64,000 bases of DNA from NCBI GenBank assembly GCA_941918925.1, contig OW799237.1, positions 76,581,126 to 76,645,125 on the forward strand. The letters run 5' to 3'. The stretch comes from Phyto melanocephala (Eukaryota; Arthropoda; Insecta; Diptera; Rhinophoridae). Below, in pieces: positions 11,512 through 21,960 of this stretch. How positions within the stretch are numbered: position 1 is the stretch's first letter; each line of letters begins with the position of its first letter. The notes beneath the pieces are model-generated. The model was not told the DNA's origin and did no database searches. It was given only the letters and a program-made list of their open reading frames with translations. Both the position numbers and the translations under genes were made by a program.

Positions 11512-12212
11512 TTTATACCCTTCACCTGTGGTGCACAAGGGTATACATATATAGCTTTGTCATTCCGTTTGTAATTTCTACAATTTCCGACCACATAAAG
11601 TCTATATTTTCTGAAAGCTTATGAATGGAGGAATCGATTAAGCCCTGACCGTCTATCCGTCTGTCCGTGTGTTGGCTGAAATCAACTTTTAGAAGCAACT
11701 ATATGTTCCTCAGATCTCTATATGGTATCAATCTTTTGGAAATATCCAGGAATGAATCGCTATTGAAATTCAGCACAATCGCCCGATAGCTTTCTGAGAT
11801 ATGAGCAAAAAACCACGACCACCTCGTTTTTTTCACAATTACAACAACAACCTGCATACATACTGGTTAAAGTAAACGTGGCATCGAATTCCAGCTGAGA
11901 CAAAAAAAAATTTCTTTTATTTTATTTTTTTATTTTATATATTATTTATATTTTTATTATTTTTTCTTAAATTTTTTTTTAAAAAATTTTTTTTACAATT
12001 TTTTTTTTTGTATTTGTTTTTTATTTTTTTTTTTAATTTTTTTTTTTTTAAGCACATACGTAAACTCAATTATAATTTTACAATGGTATGTTTTGTACAT
12101 GTATGTACGTATTTTATATGAGATGAATGGTGATGCAAACAATTGTTATTGCATGACTACACGTTGTAAATATATATATAAGATTATATAAGATTCGGCA
12201 CGGCCGAATATA

Positions 12213-13510
12213 AAGAATGAGATTAGTGAAACCTTAACACACATTTTTAATTCCACCTTTCTTCATGCACAAAAAATATAATTGTTTATGATCAAGTTTG
12301 CATTTTAAAACTTGTCAAATTATGTGTACAAAATAATAGCATAATCGGATTATTAGTTTGTTTGAAAATGGATTCCGAAGAAAAAGTGCGTGAAAAAATA
12401 ATAACAATTTTTTTTAAAAATCCCAGTCGTACTTACAAATCTATTGCAAATGAGATAAAGGTGTCACGACAAACAGTTTCGCGTGTGATAAAAGTGTATA
12501 ACGAACGTCGTAGTATTAAAAGGAAAGCTGGAAGTGGAGCTAAAAAAGATATAACTGACCCACAGTTAGCTTCAAAGATTGTTAGTCTTCTAAACCAAAA
12601 TCCCAACCTCTCAAACCGTAAAGCCGCCTTAAAAGCAAACTGTTCCGATTTTTTTGTAAGGAAGGTTAAAAGATATGAAGGCCTTAAGTCCTACAAGGTT
12701 CAGAAAGTGCCAGACAGAAATTCGAAGAAAAACTTGGATGCAAAAAGTCGTGCCAAAGAACTGCTTAGAAATTTTATCAACAAATATGAGTGTTGTATTA
12801 TGGATGATGAGACTTACGTTCTTGCCGACTTTTCTCAGCTCCCAGGGCGAAGCTATTATGTGGCCGATGGAAGAGGTAATGTCGATGACCAATTTAAGTT
12901 CCAAAAAAAGACAAAGTTTCCAAAGAAGTACTTAGTTTGGCAAGCTATATGCACGTGCGGAGAAAGAAGCAGTAAATTTATTACTACTGGGACTATCAAC
13001 ACTGATATTTACATCAAGGAGTGCTTGCAGAAGAGGTTGCTTCCATTCATACGAAAACACAATAAGTCAACATATTTTTGGCCCGACCTAGCGTCGTGTC
13101 ATTATAGTAAATCTGCAGCAGAATGGTATGAAACAAATAATATAGTGGTAGTGCCAAAAGAAGCAAATCCACCTAATTGTCCAGAACTAAGGCCCATCGA
13201 ACGTTACTGGGCTTTAGTCAAAAGAGTGCTGAAGGATACAAAACAAGTTGCTAATACTACTAAAATTTTTTCCCAGAAATGGTCTTATTCCAGCAATAAA
13301 GTTACTAAGGATACCATCAAAACCCTCATGGTCTCAATTCCGGAAAAGGTGAAACAGTTCATCAAAAAAAGCTGAATTTTTACAAAAAGCATAATTATTT
13401 TAATTTACTGTTATTTTATTGTTAAACCACGCTATTTTCATTAAAATGGATTAATTCGTTTCAAAGTTATTGCGTTTTATTCGTGTTAGGGTTTTATCGA
13501 TCTCATTCTT
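12213..13510 (+). mobile_element. Full-length Tc1/mariner element, DD37E type
   Basis: The terminal inverted repeats start 'AAGAATGAGAT' at both ends; the first 28 bp match at 23 positions, including the internal blocks 'AAACC' and 'TAACAC'. TA is duplicated (12211-12212 and 13511-13512) at a defined empty site inside family A. One uninterrupted transposase frame fills the interior. Ends, target duplication and reading frame are all intact, so the element is young and could be active. Confidence 0.93.
12368..13375 (+). CDS. Tc1/mariner transposase, DD37E spacing
   Basis: 335 aa, taking the first ATG ('AAAATGGATTCC') rather than the upstream TTG. The N-terminal 100 residues form a paired-type helix-turn-helix region ('SIANEIKVSRQTVSRVIKVY') and a second helical segment. 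The catalytic domain has D147 in 'MDDETYV', D240 in 'WPDLASCHYS' and E278 in 'PELRPIERYW', with 37 residues between the second and third acids. 'DDETYV' and this spacing match the ITmD37E group first described in mosquitoes, as I recall it. The protein should bind the inverted repeats and cut and paste the element in the nucleus. No stop or frameshift is present. Confidence 0.93.
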   Translation: MDSEEKVREKIITIFFKNPSRTYKSIANEIKVSRQTVSRVIKVYNERRSIKRKAGSGAKKDITDPQLASKIVSLLNQNPNLSNRKAALKANCSDFFVRKVKRYEGLKSYKVQKVPDRNSKKNLDAKSRAKELLRNFINKYECCIMDDETYVLADFSQLPGRSYYVADGRGNVDDQFKFQKKTKFPKKYLVWQAICTCGERSSKFITTGTINTDIYIKECLQKRLLPFIRKHNKSTYFWPDLASCHYSKSAAEWYETNNIVVVPKEANPPNCPELRPIERYWALVKRVLKDTKQVANTTKIFSQKWSYSSNKVTKDTIKTLMVSIPEKVKQFIKKS

Positions 13511-13536
13511 TAGCACTGTTACTTGTTTCTATTTTT

Positions 13537-13816
13537 TTTTAGTAAAATAACAGTAAGGTTTTTTTCAGTGTAATGAAAATCGTAAATTATTTTAGATTTT
13601 AAATAATTGCATTAACTCTTCTGCCAAGGCGAATTCATTAACAAGTGGTGTTGACAACGCAGCTGAACTACTTTTTTTTTGCAAAAATGAAGATTGGATT
13701 GTCAAATATTATTTATGTTTACATAGATTACTCCTTCCCGCGCAAAAAAACACAAGCAAAAACCATGTAGTTTTTGACACATCGACAGTCGAAAGCAACA
13801 ATTAGAAACCATGTTG
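13537..13816. other. Short spacer between family A copies
   Basis: Nothing recognisable is seen in these 280 bases. Confidence 0.4.
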
Positions 13817-14668
13817 ATTTTTATACCCTTCACACAGTGAAAAAGGGTATATATAGGTTTGTCATTCCGTGTGAAATTTCTACAATTTTGATTTCCGACC
13901 CCATAAAGTATATATTTTCTGAAAGCTTATGAATAGGGGAGTCGATTAAGCGCTGTCAGTCTGTCCGTCTGTCCGTCTGACCGTCTGTCCGTGTGTATGT
14001 TGAAATCAACTTTTTGAAGCCCCCCGACATCGCTTGGACTCGGGTGAGGTATTAAAATATCAGAAATATTCGGGAGTAGATCGCTATTGAAAATCAGAAA
14101 CATCGGTACATAAACATCTGAGATATGAGCAAAAACCCACGACCACCTCGATTTTTTTTTCACAAAAGCAACATTACAACAACAACATACATACATACAA
14201 ACGTGTATACTGGTTAGAGAAAACGTGGCATCGAATCCCAGCTGAGCCAAAAAAAATTTTTTTTAATTTTTTTAAAATTTTTTTTTTTTATTTTTTTTTT
14301 ATTTTTTATTTAATATATTATTTTTTTTTTTAATTTTTTTTTTTTTTTAATTTATTTTTTATTTTTTTTTGTTTTGTATATATTATATACATAATAATTT
14401 AAAAAAAATTTTTTTTTTTTAAATTTTTTTTAAAATTTTTTTTTTAAATTTTTTTTTAAATTTTTTTTTTTTTTTTTGTTTTTTTTTAACATTCACACGT
14501 GAATTTATAATTTTACAATGGGACGTTTTTATATATGTATGTTTTTATATGTATGTACGTATTTCATATGGGATGAATGGTGACACAAACCACTGTTATT
14601 GCATGAATTCACGTTGTGAAGGGTATATAAGATTCGGCACGGCCGAATATAGCGCTCTTACTTGTTTT
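13817..14668 (+). repeat. Family A dispersed repeat, copy 3 (most complete)
   Basis: It runs from 'TTTTTATACCCTTCACACAG' to 'ATTCGGCACGGCCGAATATA' and 'GCGCTCTTACTTGTTTTA', about 850 bp, with an extreme T-rich tract at 14250-14490. At 14209-14245 it carries 'ACTGGTTAGAG' and 'GGCATCGAATCCCAGC', which recall D-arm and T-arm (B-box) sequence of a tRNA. The frame at 13927-14250 (-) lies wholly inside the repeat and is not a gene. Confidence 0.85.
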
Positions 14669-15299
14669 ATGTTGTATTTGTTGTAGAATTACCACCACCT
14701 GATAAATAAATTCGCCTTGCTCTTCTGCATTACTTAAAGTTTTACCCTTCCTATGGTTCTTGCAGTCAATTTGACCCAACAATAAATATAAAGGGTGGTT
14801 AAATTTTAAGGGCCGATGTTGATTTTGAATAAAACACAAATTATTAGGAAATCATTGTCATATCTTTTTATTATAAAAAAAATGGTATGGTTCAATTGTG
14901 TGTGGAACAAAAATTACATTATAACACTTGATCAGCTTTTCCTTTTCAAATGTCAAAATTTTATAAATTTTTTTTCTTCTTCAGTAATTTTTGTCAAACT
15001 TCATATAAAGAAATTGTATGAAACATTATTTCCTTTTATAATTAGACCGTGTATATATACAAAAATATAAATCAATTTTTTAATATTTATTTTTCTATTA
15101 TTGATAGAAATTTATACATGCATTTATACATACATAATACATATATTTTATATATGAAGACATTAATAAGGTACTCGTATCCATTCACTGTTTGTTTTTT
15201 TAATACAACTTATCAGACTTACCAACTTTTTTTAATAATATGTCTACATCTGTCAAACTAAATTTTGTTTATTTTTATGCTACAATAAATAATTTGCAG
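14669..15299. other. Gene-free AT-rich stretch
   Basis: No gene or element was identified. A short 'CACCTGATAAATAAATTCGCC' piece near 14697-14720 resembles the end of the CAAGGC MITE family, and a TATATATA-rich patch lies at 15050-15160. Confidence 0.45.
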
Positions 15300-15503
15300 C
15301 AAGGCATATTTATTCATCGGGTACTCTTGATTCGTCAGCTGATTATTTTTTCATCTCATTTTTAATTTCAGCTGTCAAAATGCATAAATAAAAACAATTT
15401 TCTCTCTTTTCTAATTAATTTAAATGTCAAACTTCATATATAAAAAATATAAAGAAAAAAATTCTCTCCAAACTGCAATTACCTGATGAATAAATATGCC
15501 TTG
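15300..15503. mobile_element. CAAGGC-end MITE (204 bp)
   Basis: The left end 'CAAGGCATATTTATTCATC' and right end 'GATGAATAAATATGCCTTG' are inverted repeats. The flanking 8 bp are ATTTGCAG and ATTTGAAG, a 7/8 match, so the element makes an 8-bp target duplication. Related copies lie at 50859-51256, and the same terminal hexamer and TSD length occur in the 36.5-39.4 kb nest. The 8-bp duplication suggests the hAT or P superfamily; the family is not assigned. Confidence 0.8.
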
Positions 15504-15609
15504 ATTTGAAGTTTAATTTTGTTTAAAACGTTTTAAAAAATAAAAAAACTGAGAATATAAAGTTTTTACATTGATGTTTCTTAAAAATTATTAAAAATAA
15601 AGAAAAAAA

Positions 15610-15745
15610 TGGTTTTGTTTTATTGGTTGTTGGCATAAGCACCTGTTAAATGCATATAGATCAGCTTAAACCCAAAACAAATAAAACAATAATTATGAAA
15701 ATTATTGGGAGAATATCCTCAATAATTAGTAAATTTTTTGAAGAA
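15610..15745 (-). repeat. Half copy of the long-inverted-repeat element of 30.6 kb
   Basis: It carries 'GGCATAAGCACCTGTTAAAT', 'GCATATAGATCAGCTTAAAC' and 'TTGGGAGAATATCC..AATAATTAGTAAATT', matching the right arm and tail of the element at 30558-30934. The left arm is missing. Confidence 0.65.
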
Positions 15746-15761
15746 TAAATGTTTACATATG

Positions 15762-16136
15762 TGACAGCGCATAGAGAAAGGGACCTAAGGGTAAAAAAAA
15801 CAATTTGCACTTTTTCTTTGATGTGGACAACATCTGAGCATCGGATGAGACCGATCCCATGCCCCAAAAGTGTTCCCTCCCAGAGATATGCGCGTTTTAT
15901 AAAAGTGAAGTCGACGATTCTAAGCGCAAATAGAAAGGGACCTAACGGTAAAATTTATTTATTTTCATTTTTCCCCTAATAAATTAACAAAAAAAATTGA
16001 TTTTACGAAACTACAAAAAATTTATTTTTTTCCTTATGAACAATTTAAAAAAATGGAAAAATCATTTAATCTTTAAATTGGCTCTCCTCAACAAAACCTG
16101 TTTTTACCCTTAGGTCCCTTTCTTTATGCGCTGTCA
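15762..16136 (+). mobile_element. TGACAGCGCATA MITE, copy 1, 6-bp duplication
   Basis: The ends are 'TGACAGCGCATAGAGAAAGG' and its inverse 'CCTTTCTTTATGCGCTGTCA'. CATATG flanks both sides (15756-15761 and 16137-16142). The outer motif 'AAAGGGACCTAAGGGTAAAA' recurs once more internally (about 15930) as 'AAAGGGACCTAACGGTAAAA'. The frame at 15749-15979 is inside the MITE and is not a gene. Copy 2 is at 20187-20553 in the opposite orientation. Confidence 0.85.
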
Positions 16137-16255
16137 CATATGCAAGCGTTCATACAAAAACAAAATGCTTGTGCTTTTAATTGTTGTGTTTGTTGTCCCG
16201 ATGCATACACCTTATGAATTAATATGCACATATTACATTTGGTATCTTTTTAATA

Positions 16256-16988
16256 TAGGGTCTTCCAATAAAAGTTTTCATTATAATATTAAAAAAAAAA
16301 CGATATTTTTAAGCGAATTAATCAGATGTTTATTTAATTTAATTGAGAGTATGCCATTAATTATAGAAAACAATTTTAGCCAAATGGCCGCAACGACTGC
16401 GATTATTTTCATTAAATTTTTTATCATTGATTCGCGCATTTGTTGATTAATGTTTTTTTTGCGCAAAACCTTAAACTGAGTTAATTTTATATTTATAATA
16501 TTGCAGTTAATTTTTTAAAAGTCCTTACGAAAACAATTCTGACCGCCTCTTCGAGAAATCATTCGATCGGGAAATTTTGCGCGCAAAAGAGCGACCATAA
16601 TGTCACTTGAGAGGAATGTAGCGTCGTCTTGTTGAAAATAAATATCGTCCATATCAATTTTTTTAGATCATAATGTTACTTGAGAGGAATGTAGCGTCGT
16701 CTTGTTGAAAATAAATATCGTCCATATCAATTTTTTTAGATTTCAGCCATACATGTCGTTTGTGAAAATCCAAAAATAAACAAACCAGAATAAAACATCA
16801 TTACTATGGACTACAACACAAATATTCTTATTTGTTCCCAACAGCTAAAAATTTTTTTTCAACAGCTTCACAAGTACCGGAAAGTAGGATTCTTTATTAA
16901 CGCAAATGTTTTTCACAATCAACTGCATACCTTTCTTTTTACAATTAAATAAAAGTCCGTAAATTATCCCTCTTATTGAAAGGCCCTA
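16256..16988 (-). mobile_element. Degenerate mariner-like element
   Basis: The ends 'TAGGGTCTTCCAATAAAAG' (left) and the inverse of 'CTCTTATTGAAAGGCCCTA' (right) form imperfect inverted repeats flanked by TA. Minus-strand translation between about 16750 and 16270 reads 'DMDDIYFQQDDATFLSSDIM', then 'ALLRAKFPDRMISRRGGQN', then a decayed C-terminal part. These are the second-aspartate region and the following block of a mariner/IS630-like transposase. The N-terminus and the third catalytic block are lost or scrambled, so it is dead. Confidence 0.7.
16595..16740 (+). repeat. 73-bp tandem duplication inside the mariner relic
   Basis: Two adjacent 73-bp units start 'CATAATGTCACTTGAGAGG' and 'CATAATGTTACTTGAGAGG' and differ by a single base over their length. 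The unit covers the codons around the 'QQDD' catalytic motif. 73 is not a multiple of three, so the duplication itself shifts the frame. Confidence 0.9.
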
Positions 16989-17156
16989 TACATGTATTGT
17001 GTAAAAATTAAATACTGATGTAAAATACTTTTGCATAATATGTAGAAACAAATCAAATTACTGTTTACAAAATTTACATAGAAACAAAGAAAGAGATAAA
17101 CGATACACTATTTGCTTGTGATGATTTTTTGTGACTCTTAATTCTAATCTTAAATT

Positions 17157-18043
17157 CTAAGGAATACATACAAGACGATCGCCCTCTTCTACGCGTCTCT
17201 TAACGCGTGATCTCATATTTGATGATTCTGCTTTAACACTGATACCGGCACATACGAAACATAAGACTACTCCGGCTACTGCACAATAAAATGAGATTCC
17301 TGCTTTGCAATAAACATTTATAAATACATTAATAACAAAATACTTAGTTAAGTAGTATGTAAATATTCATGCAAATTGTTGCATTTTATACCTATAGAAC
17401 AACCAGCTGCATAGAAGGGCTCAGCATCGGGACCACATAAGAGTTGAACGCGAGTGGCTGACCATCCTAAAGGATGTAAAAATAAACTCATCATTACACT
17501 TATACCTAAAATAAATAAAAAAAAATTTTAAGTTTATACATAGATTTTTGAACTTATAGTATAATATTTGACGTTGTTAAGCTTACCAGCTATCACTTGG
17601 GCACATGCTGTCATATTGTGTATACTTTTGCCTAAAATGGATTGTCGGCAGCACGACACTAAAGTGCATACAAGGGTCAGAGTTAATAAGGCAAAACCCA
17701 GCGAGATAAAAAACATTGTAACCTTCCAGGCTGTAGGATAAATTTCACTATCTGTTGTAAACCCGTCCAAATCAAAAGGCCCACAATGAAAGCCCACATC
17801 TTTCATAGGTTTACATCTGGTATAAATACCAACTGATGGGTAACGTAAAGACGTCGCAGGTGCTATAACGTCGCTATTTTCTTCTAGCTTTACATCTAAC
17901 ATAATACGGGGCAAAGTAAATACATGCGCAGCAGGAGCAATTAGCCATTTTGGCGTAACTATAGCTGATATTACAAACATATCGGCTACTAAGGTTAAAA
18001 GAAACCACACCAGACTTCCACCAGTTATTATTAAATAACACAT
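17157..18043 (-). CDS. LHFPL2: LHFPL2-like four-transmembrane protein (3 exons)
   Basis: Exons are 17587-18043, 17392-17505 and 17157-17299 (introns 81 and 92 bp, all phase 1), encoding 237 aa. Four membrane segments are visible: about residues 8-30, 103-130, 146-170 and 190-212. Family signatures are the 'MCYLIIT' start, 'YPSVGIYTRCK' with 'CGPF' in the first loop, and 'CRQSILGKSIHNM' before the third segment. Exon 2 supplies 'LHPLGWSATRVQLLCGPDAE' and exon 3 the fourth segment plus a basic tail. This is the lipoma HMGIC fusion partner-like group, claudin-superfamily proteins; the closest vertebrate member by eye is LHFPL2. The membrane role of the fly protein is not evident from sequence. 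Confidence 0.88.
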
Positions 18044-18563
18044 TGTAAAGCTTAAAAAATCAAGTAGTACATATAAATATATGTTTTACTAATATTCCAT
18101 GGCTGTTCTTTTAATAGTGTCCTTTGGTATTGTTTCATAATGGCCAACGAAAATGTTTGATTTGTTGTTTGAAATTACTACAAAAAATTAAATATAAAAA
18201 GTTAAATAGCTTATTTTATTAATCTAAATATATAACGTCAACTAAAATACAAAGCCACGTACAAATAAAAATTTTAAATCTTATACTTAAACCTGGAGTC
18301 CAAATTGCGACACACTGAAGATATCGTGTATTTTTTTTAATTCTAATTTCCATAGGAAAATCAAAGAAAACTCTAACGGTCGAGTAAAACTACGATCACG
18401 TTCGTTTGTCGTAATTTGCCCCATATTTTAGCATATGTAATCAAAAGTAATATAATAATAAAAAAAAGTTGTAATAAAAAAAATTCTTCTGCAAATCGTA
18501 ATAAACTGTTGCATGTGCACATCGTAAGCTTATTATTATTTTTATCCAACGACAATTTAAACA
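18044..18563. other. 5' flank of the LHFPL2-like gene
   Basis: No further gene. Near 18380-18425 the sequence 'CGATCACGTTCG..GTAATTTGCCCC' resembles an end of the inverted-repeat element at 60593-60727. Confidence 0.4.
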
Positions 18564-19351
18564 AGTAAGAGCGCTATATTCGACCAAGCCGAATCTTATA
18601 TACCCTTCACAACGTGTAGTCATGCAATAACAGTAGTTTGATCACCATTCCATATGATATACGTACATACATATAAAAAACATACATATATAAAAACATC
18701 CCATTGTAAAATTATAAATTTACGTATGTATGTTCAAAAAAAATAAAAAAAAATTTAAAAAAAAAAATTTAAAAAAAAATTTAAAAAAAAATTTTTTAAA
18801 AATATTTAAAATATATATAATAAATATAAAACAAAAAAAATATTAAAAAAAAAACAAATTAAAAAAAATAAAAATATAAATAATATATTAAATAAAAAAT
18901 AAAAAAAAAATAAAAAATAAAAAAAAAATATAAAAATTTTTTTTGCTCAGCTGGGATTTGATGCCACGTTTTCTCTAACCAGTATACACGTTTGTATGTA
19001 TGTATGTTGTTGTTGTAATGTTGTTTTTGTGAAAAAAAAATCGAGGTGATCGTGGGTTTTTGCTCATATCTCAGTTGTTTATGTACCGATGTTTCTGATT
19101 TTAAATAGCGATCTACTCCCGAATATTTCTGATATTTTAATACCTCACCCGAGTCCAAGCGATGTCGGGGGGCTTCAGAAAGTTGATTTCAACATACACA
19201 CGGACAGACTGACAGGGCTTAATCAACTCCCCTATTCATAAGCTTTCAGAAAATATATACTTTATGGGGTCGGAAATCAAAATTGTAGAAATTTCACACG
19301 GAATGACAAACCTATATATACCCCTTTTTCACTGTGTGAAGGGTATAAAAA
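18564..19351 (-). repeat. Family A dispersed repeat, copy 4
   Basis: Complete on the minus strand: 'TTTTTATACCCTTCACACAG' at 19351 and 'AAACAAGTAAGAGCGCTATA' at the plus-strand start, with the A-rich tract at 18730-18940. The frame at 18859-19158 (-) is repeat-internal. Confidence 0.85.
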
Positions 19352-20139
19352 TGTATTAGGACTGGACTCAATATCGCGGAAAAAAATGCAGTTGTTCAAA
19401 GTCAATTACATTTTTAATGACTTCAAAATCAATAGCGCAAGATAACGCATTTTTAGTGAATTATGAGAAGCCATTTATTTGTTCAAACAACGAAATTAAT
19501 TTTGTTTGAAGTAAAAAAGAATTTTTTTGTTCGGCATTCCTCGGCATTTTAAAGTTTGATATATCCATGTTTTTGTATCTTGGAGATCAATGCTTTTCAT
19601 TAATAAAGTATTGCGATAACTATGATTTAAAAATTTTTTTATTATTTGTTGCCGAACGCAAAAGTCCCGCTTTTAAGTTTTTACTTGACCCTTAGAGTAC
19701 AACAATACTTAGTCATCAATATACAAAATAATTTTTTTTTAATTTCTATCAAAGGCTCACGCGAACTTTTTTCCGGTACGGTCTAATGTATTTGCATATG
19801 TATGTTGAAATAGTCACCACCCATGTGCGGTTTTTGTGAAATGCTACCAGTAGTAGCTTACATCATCCTAATGAAGTCAATAAACTCATTTTAATTCATT
19901 GGATTTACCTGGAAAGCCGCCACGCGTAATACGAGTATATAGCAATATTGGTAATTGTGCAATGAAACAAGTTTTACTGTTAAAAGTCTAGTGAAAACAA
20001 GATTCGTCTTAGTTCTTAGAAGAACACACAAATATAATTTATTTATGTATTGCGTTAAAAGTAAACCTTTCCGTTTTTTTAATGGACAGTTATGCTAAAG
20101 TGCTTAAGCTGGCCATTCACTAGGTAATCACAGGTTGGC
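19352..20139. other. Gene-free stretch
   Basis: Nothing recognisable. Confidence 0.4.
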
Positions 20140-21240
20140 AACAATTTTTATATCTTTCACAGTGAGTGTAAGGGTATACATATATGTGACAGCGCATAGA
20201 GAAAGGGAACTAAGGGTAAAAACAGTTTTTGTTGAGGAGAGCCATTTTAAAGATTAAATGATTTTTCTATTTTTTAAATTGTTCATAAGGAAAAAAATAA
20301 ATTTTTTGTAGTTTCGTAAAATCAAGTTATTTTAGTAGGGGAAAAAATTAAAATAAATAAATTTTACCGTTAGGTCCCTTTCTATTTGCGCTTAAAATCG
20401 TCGACTTCACTTTTATAAAACGCGCATATCTCTGGGAGGGAACACTTTTAGGGCATGGGATCGGTCTCATTCGATGCTCAGATGTTGTCCACATAAAAAA
20501 ATGTAAAAATTGTTTTTTTTTTACCCTTAGGTCCCTTTCTCTATGCGCTGTCATATATGTATAGGTTTTTCATTCCATGTAAAGTTTCTAAAATATTAAA
20601 TTCCGACCCCATAAAGTATATACTTTCTGAAAGCGTATGAATAGGGGAGTCAATTCATCATCAACATAATCCGACTGTCGGTGTGTATGTTCAACTCAAC
20701 TTTTTAAAGACCCCGACATCCGGTGTAAGGTATCAAAATATCAAAAATATTCGGGAGCAGATTGTTTTTTTTTTTTCCTTAATTTTATTATTAAAATAAA
20801 AATTTTTCAGCCTCATGATAATTTATAGACACAGTTGTGACTCTTTATAGATATGACATACGTGAATATTTTTTAACAAATTGGTCACTAATAGGAAAAG
20901 TGTATTTTTGGACACGCTTTAGACATCAAATTATAAATCGTGTGTCAGTATCAGAAATTATTTCTGAGAAAAACTAAGAAATCGGTTTGAAATTAGCTGA
21001 GATTAAAGCACTATAAACAACTGCTTTGGTATTTTCTTTAAATTCAAAAACGGAAATCGATATTTTTCAATATGGCGTTTGAAACAAAATTGCAAAAAGT
21101 TTTTATCCCCATCAATATGGATATTAAAATTAAAGGGCTTGACTAGTTGAATAAAGCTAACTATGTATTGATAAACTGATTATGATTTTGTAATTAAGCT
21201 GAACTATTGTACGTGTACAGTGCACTACATCAGGATATAT
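20140..21240 (+). repeat. Family B copy 2, interrupted by a MITE
   Basis: It starts 'TTTTTATATCTTTCACAGTG' and continues after the 367-bp MITE insertion with 'ATGTATAGGTTTTTCATTCC', 'CCGACCCCATAAAGTATA' and 'ATATTCGGGAGCAGATTG'. The later interior holds 'CAATATGGCGTTTGAAAC' (about 21070) and 'AAAGGGCTTGACTAGTTG'. The CGGCCGAATATA end is absent. Confidence 0.7.
20187..20553 (-). mobile_element. TGACAGCGCATA MITE, copy 2, 6-bp duplication
   Basis: It is inverted relative to 15762-16136 and nearly identical over its length. TATATG is duplicated on both sides (20181-20186 and 20554-20559). It sits in the first 50 bp of a family B repeat, so the uninterrupted target can be read directly. The frame at 20348-20554 is MITE sequence, not a gene. 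Confidence 0.87.
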
Positions 21241-21303
21241 CATTCAACCCCAACTCTTCGAAAATTTAGGCGGAAATGCTGTAACCTTAAATGAATATTG
21301 GTT

Positions 21304-21328
21304 TATATATATATATATATATATATAA
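21304..21328. repeat. (AT)n microsatellite
   Basis: About 12 AT dinucleotides in a row. ACAT/ATGT tetranucleotide patches follow at 21635-21960 and account for the overlapping open frames there. Confidence 0.9.
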
Positions 21329-21960
21329 ACGAAAATTAATAAGGGCTTATTTAGTTTTAATAAATTAAATTTTCATAGAAAATCAGTCTTATAAACTTTG
21401 TATTTACCTTTGTTAACTTTTTTAAAAAAGGCAGTGTATTATTTAAGCAGTACTGCAAAACAAATCTATTGTAGGTAGTCGTAAACGATGCTAAACACAT
21501 TCGAAATGTATTAGGTAAAAACAACGATGTTAAGGCAACATTTAAAATAGTGATATTAAAATTCAATTTAAAAATATAGCACAAATAAATAAATGAAATA
21601 AAAAAGATTAGAAATTAAAATAGTAAACTGTCCCACATACATATATAAGTATGTATATATGTACATATGAATGTATGTTTACAAGTCTCAAAAACTCCAT
21701 TACGTGAACTACATGGGGTGCGGCAAAATATACAAATATGTACTATGTATGTACATACAAAAAAAATCAAAAGCTGGAATGCTTAAAACATGTATGTTTA
21801 TGTACATACATACATATTCATATGTATTATGTACATATGTATGTATAAAAGAAAGTACGCGTATTGAACAAAAAATATACAAACAAAATAACTCCTAAGC
21901 GCACTGATACGAGTATATAAACATACATACATACATACATATGTACATACATTCTGTGTG

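Larger units (their letters stand above)
11512..13536 (+). repeat. Family A copy 2, split by a mariner
   Basis: The left part, 11512-12212, runs from 'TTTTTATACCCTTCACCTG' through the conserved block and the homopolymer tract (11900-12050) to 'ATTCGGCACGGCCGAATA'. The right part, 13511-13536, is 'TAGCACTGTTACTTGTTT'. Put together these restore the canonical family end 'CCGAATATAGCGCTCTTAC', showing that the intervening 1298 bp are a clean insertion. Confidence 0.9.

Noticed and set aside
13927..14250. 107-aa minus-strand open frame
   Set aside because: Lies wholly within a family A repeat; the same translation (with 'HISDVYVP'-type phrases) recurs broken in other copies, so it is repeat sequence.
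18859..19158. 99-aa minus-strand frame ending in a Phe/Tyr-rich tail
   Set aside because: The tail is the A-rich homopolymer tract of a family A repeat; not a gene.
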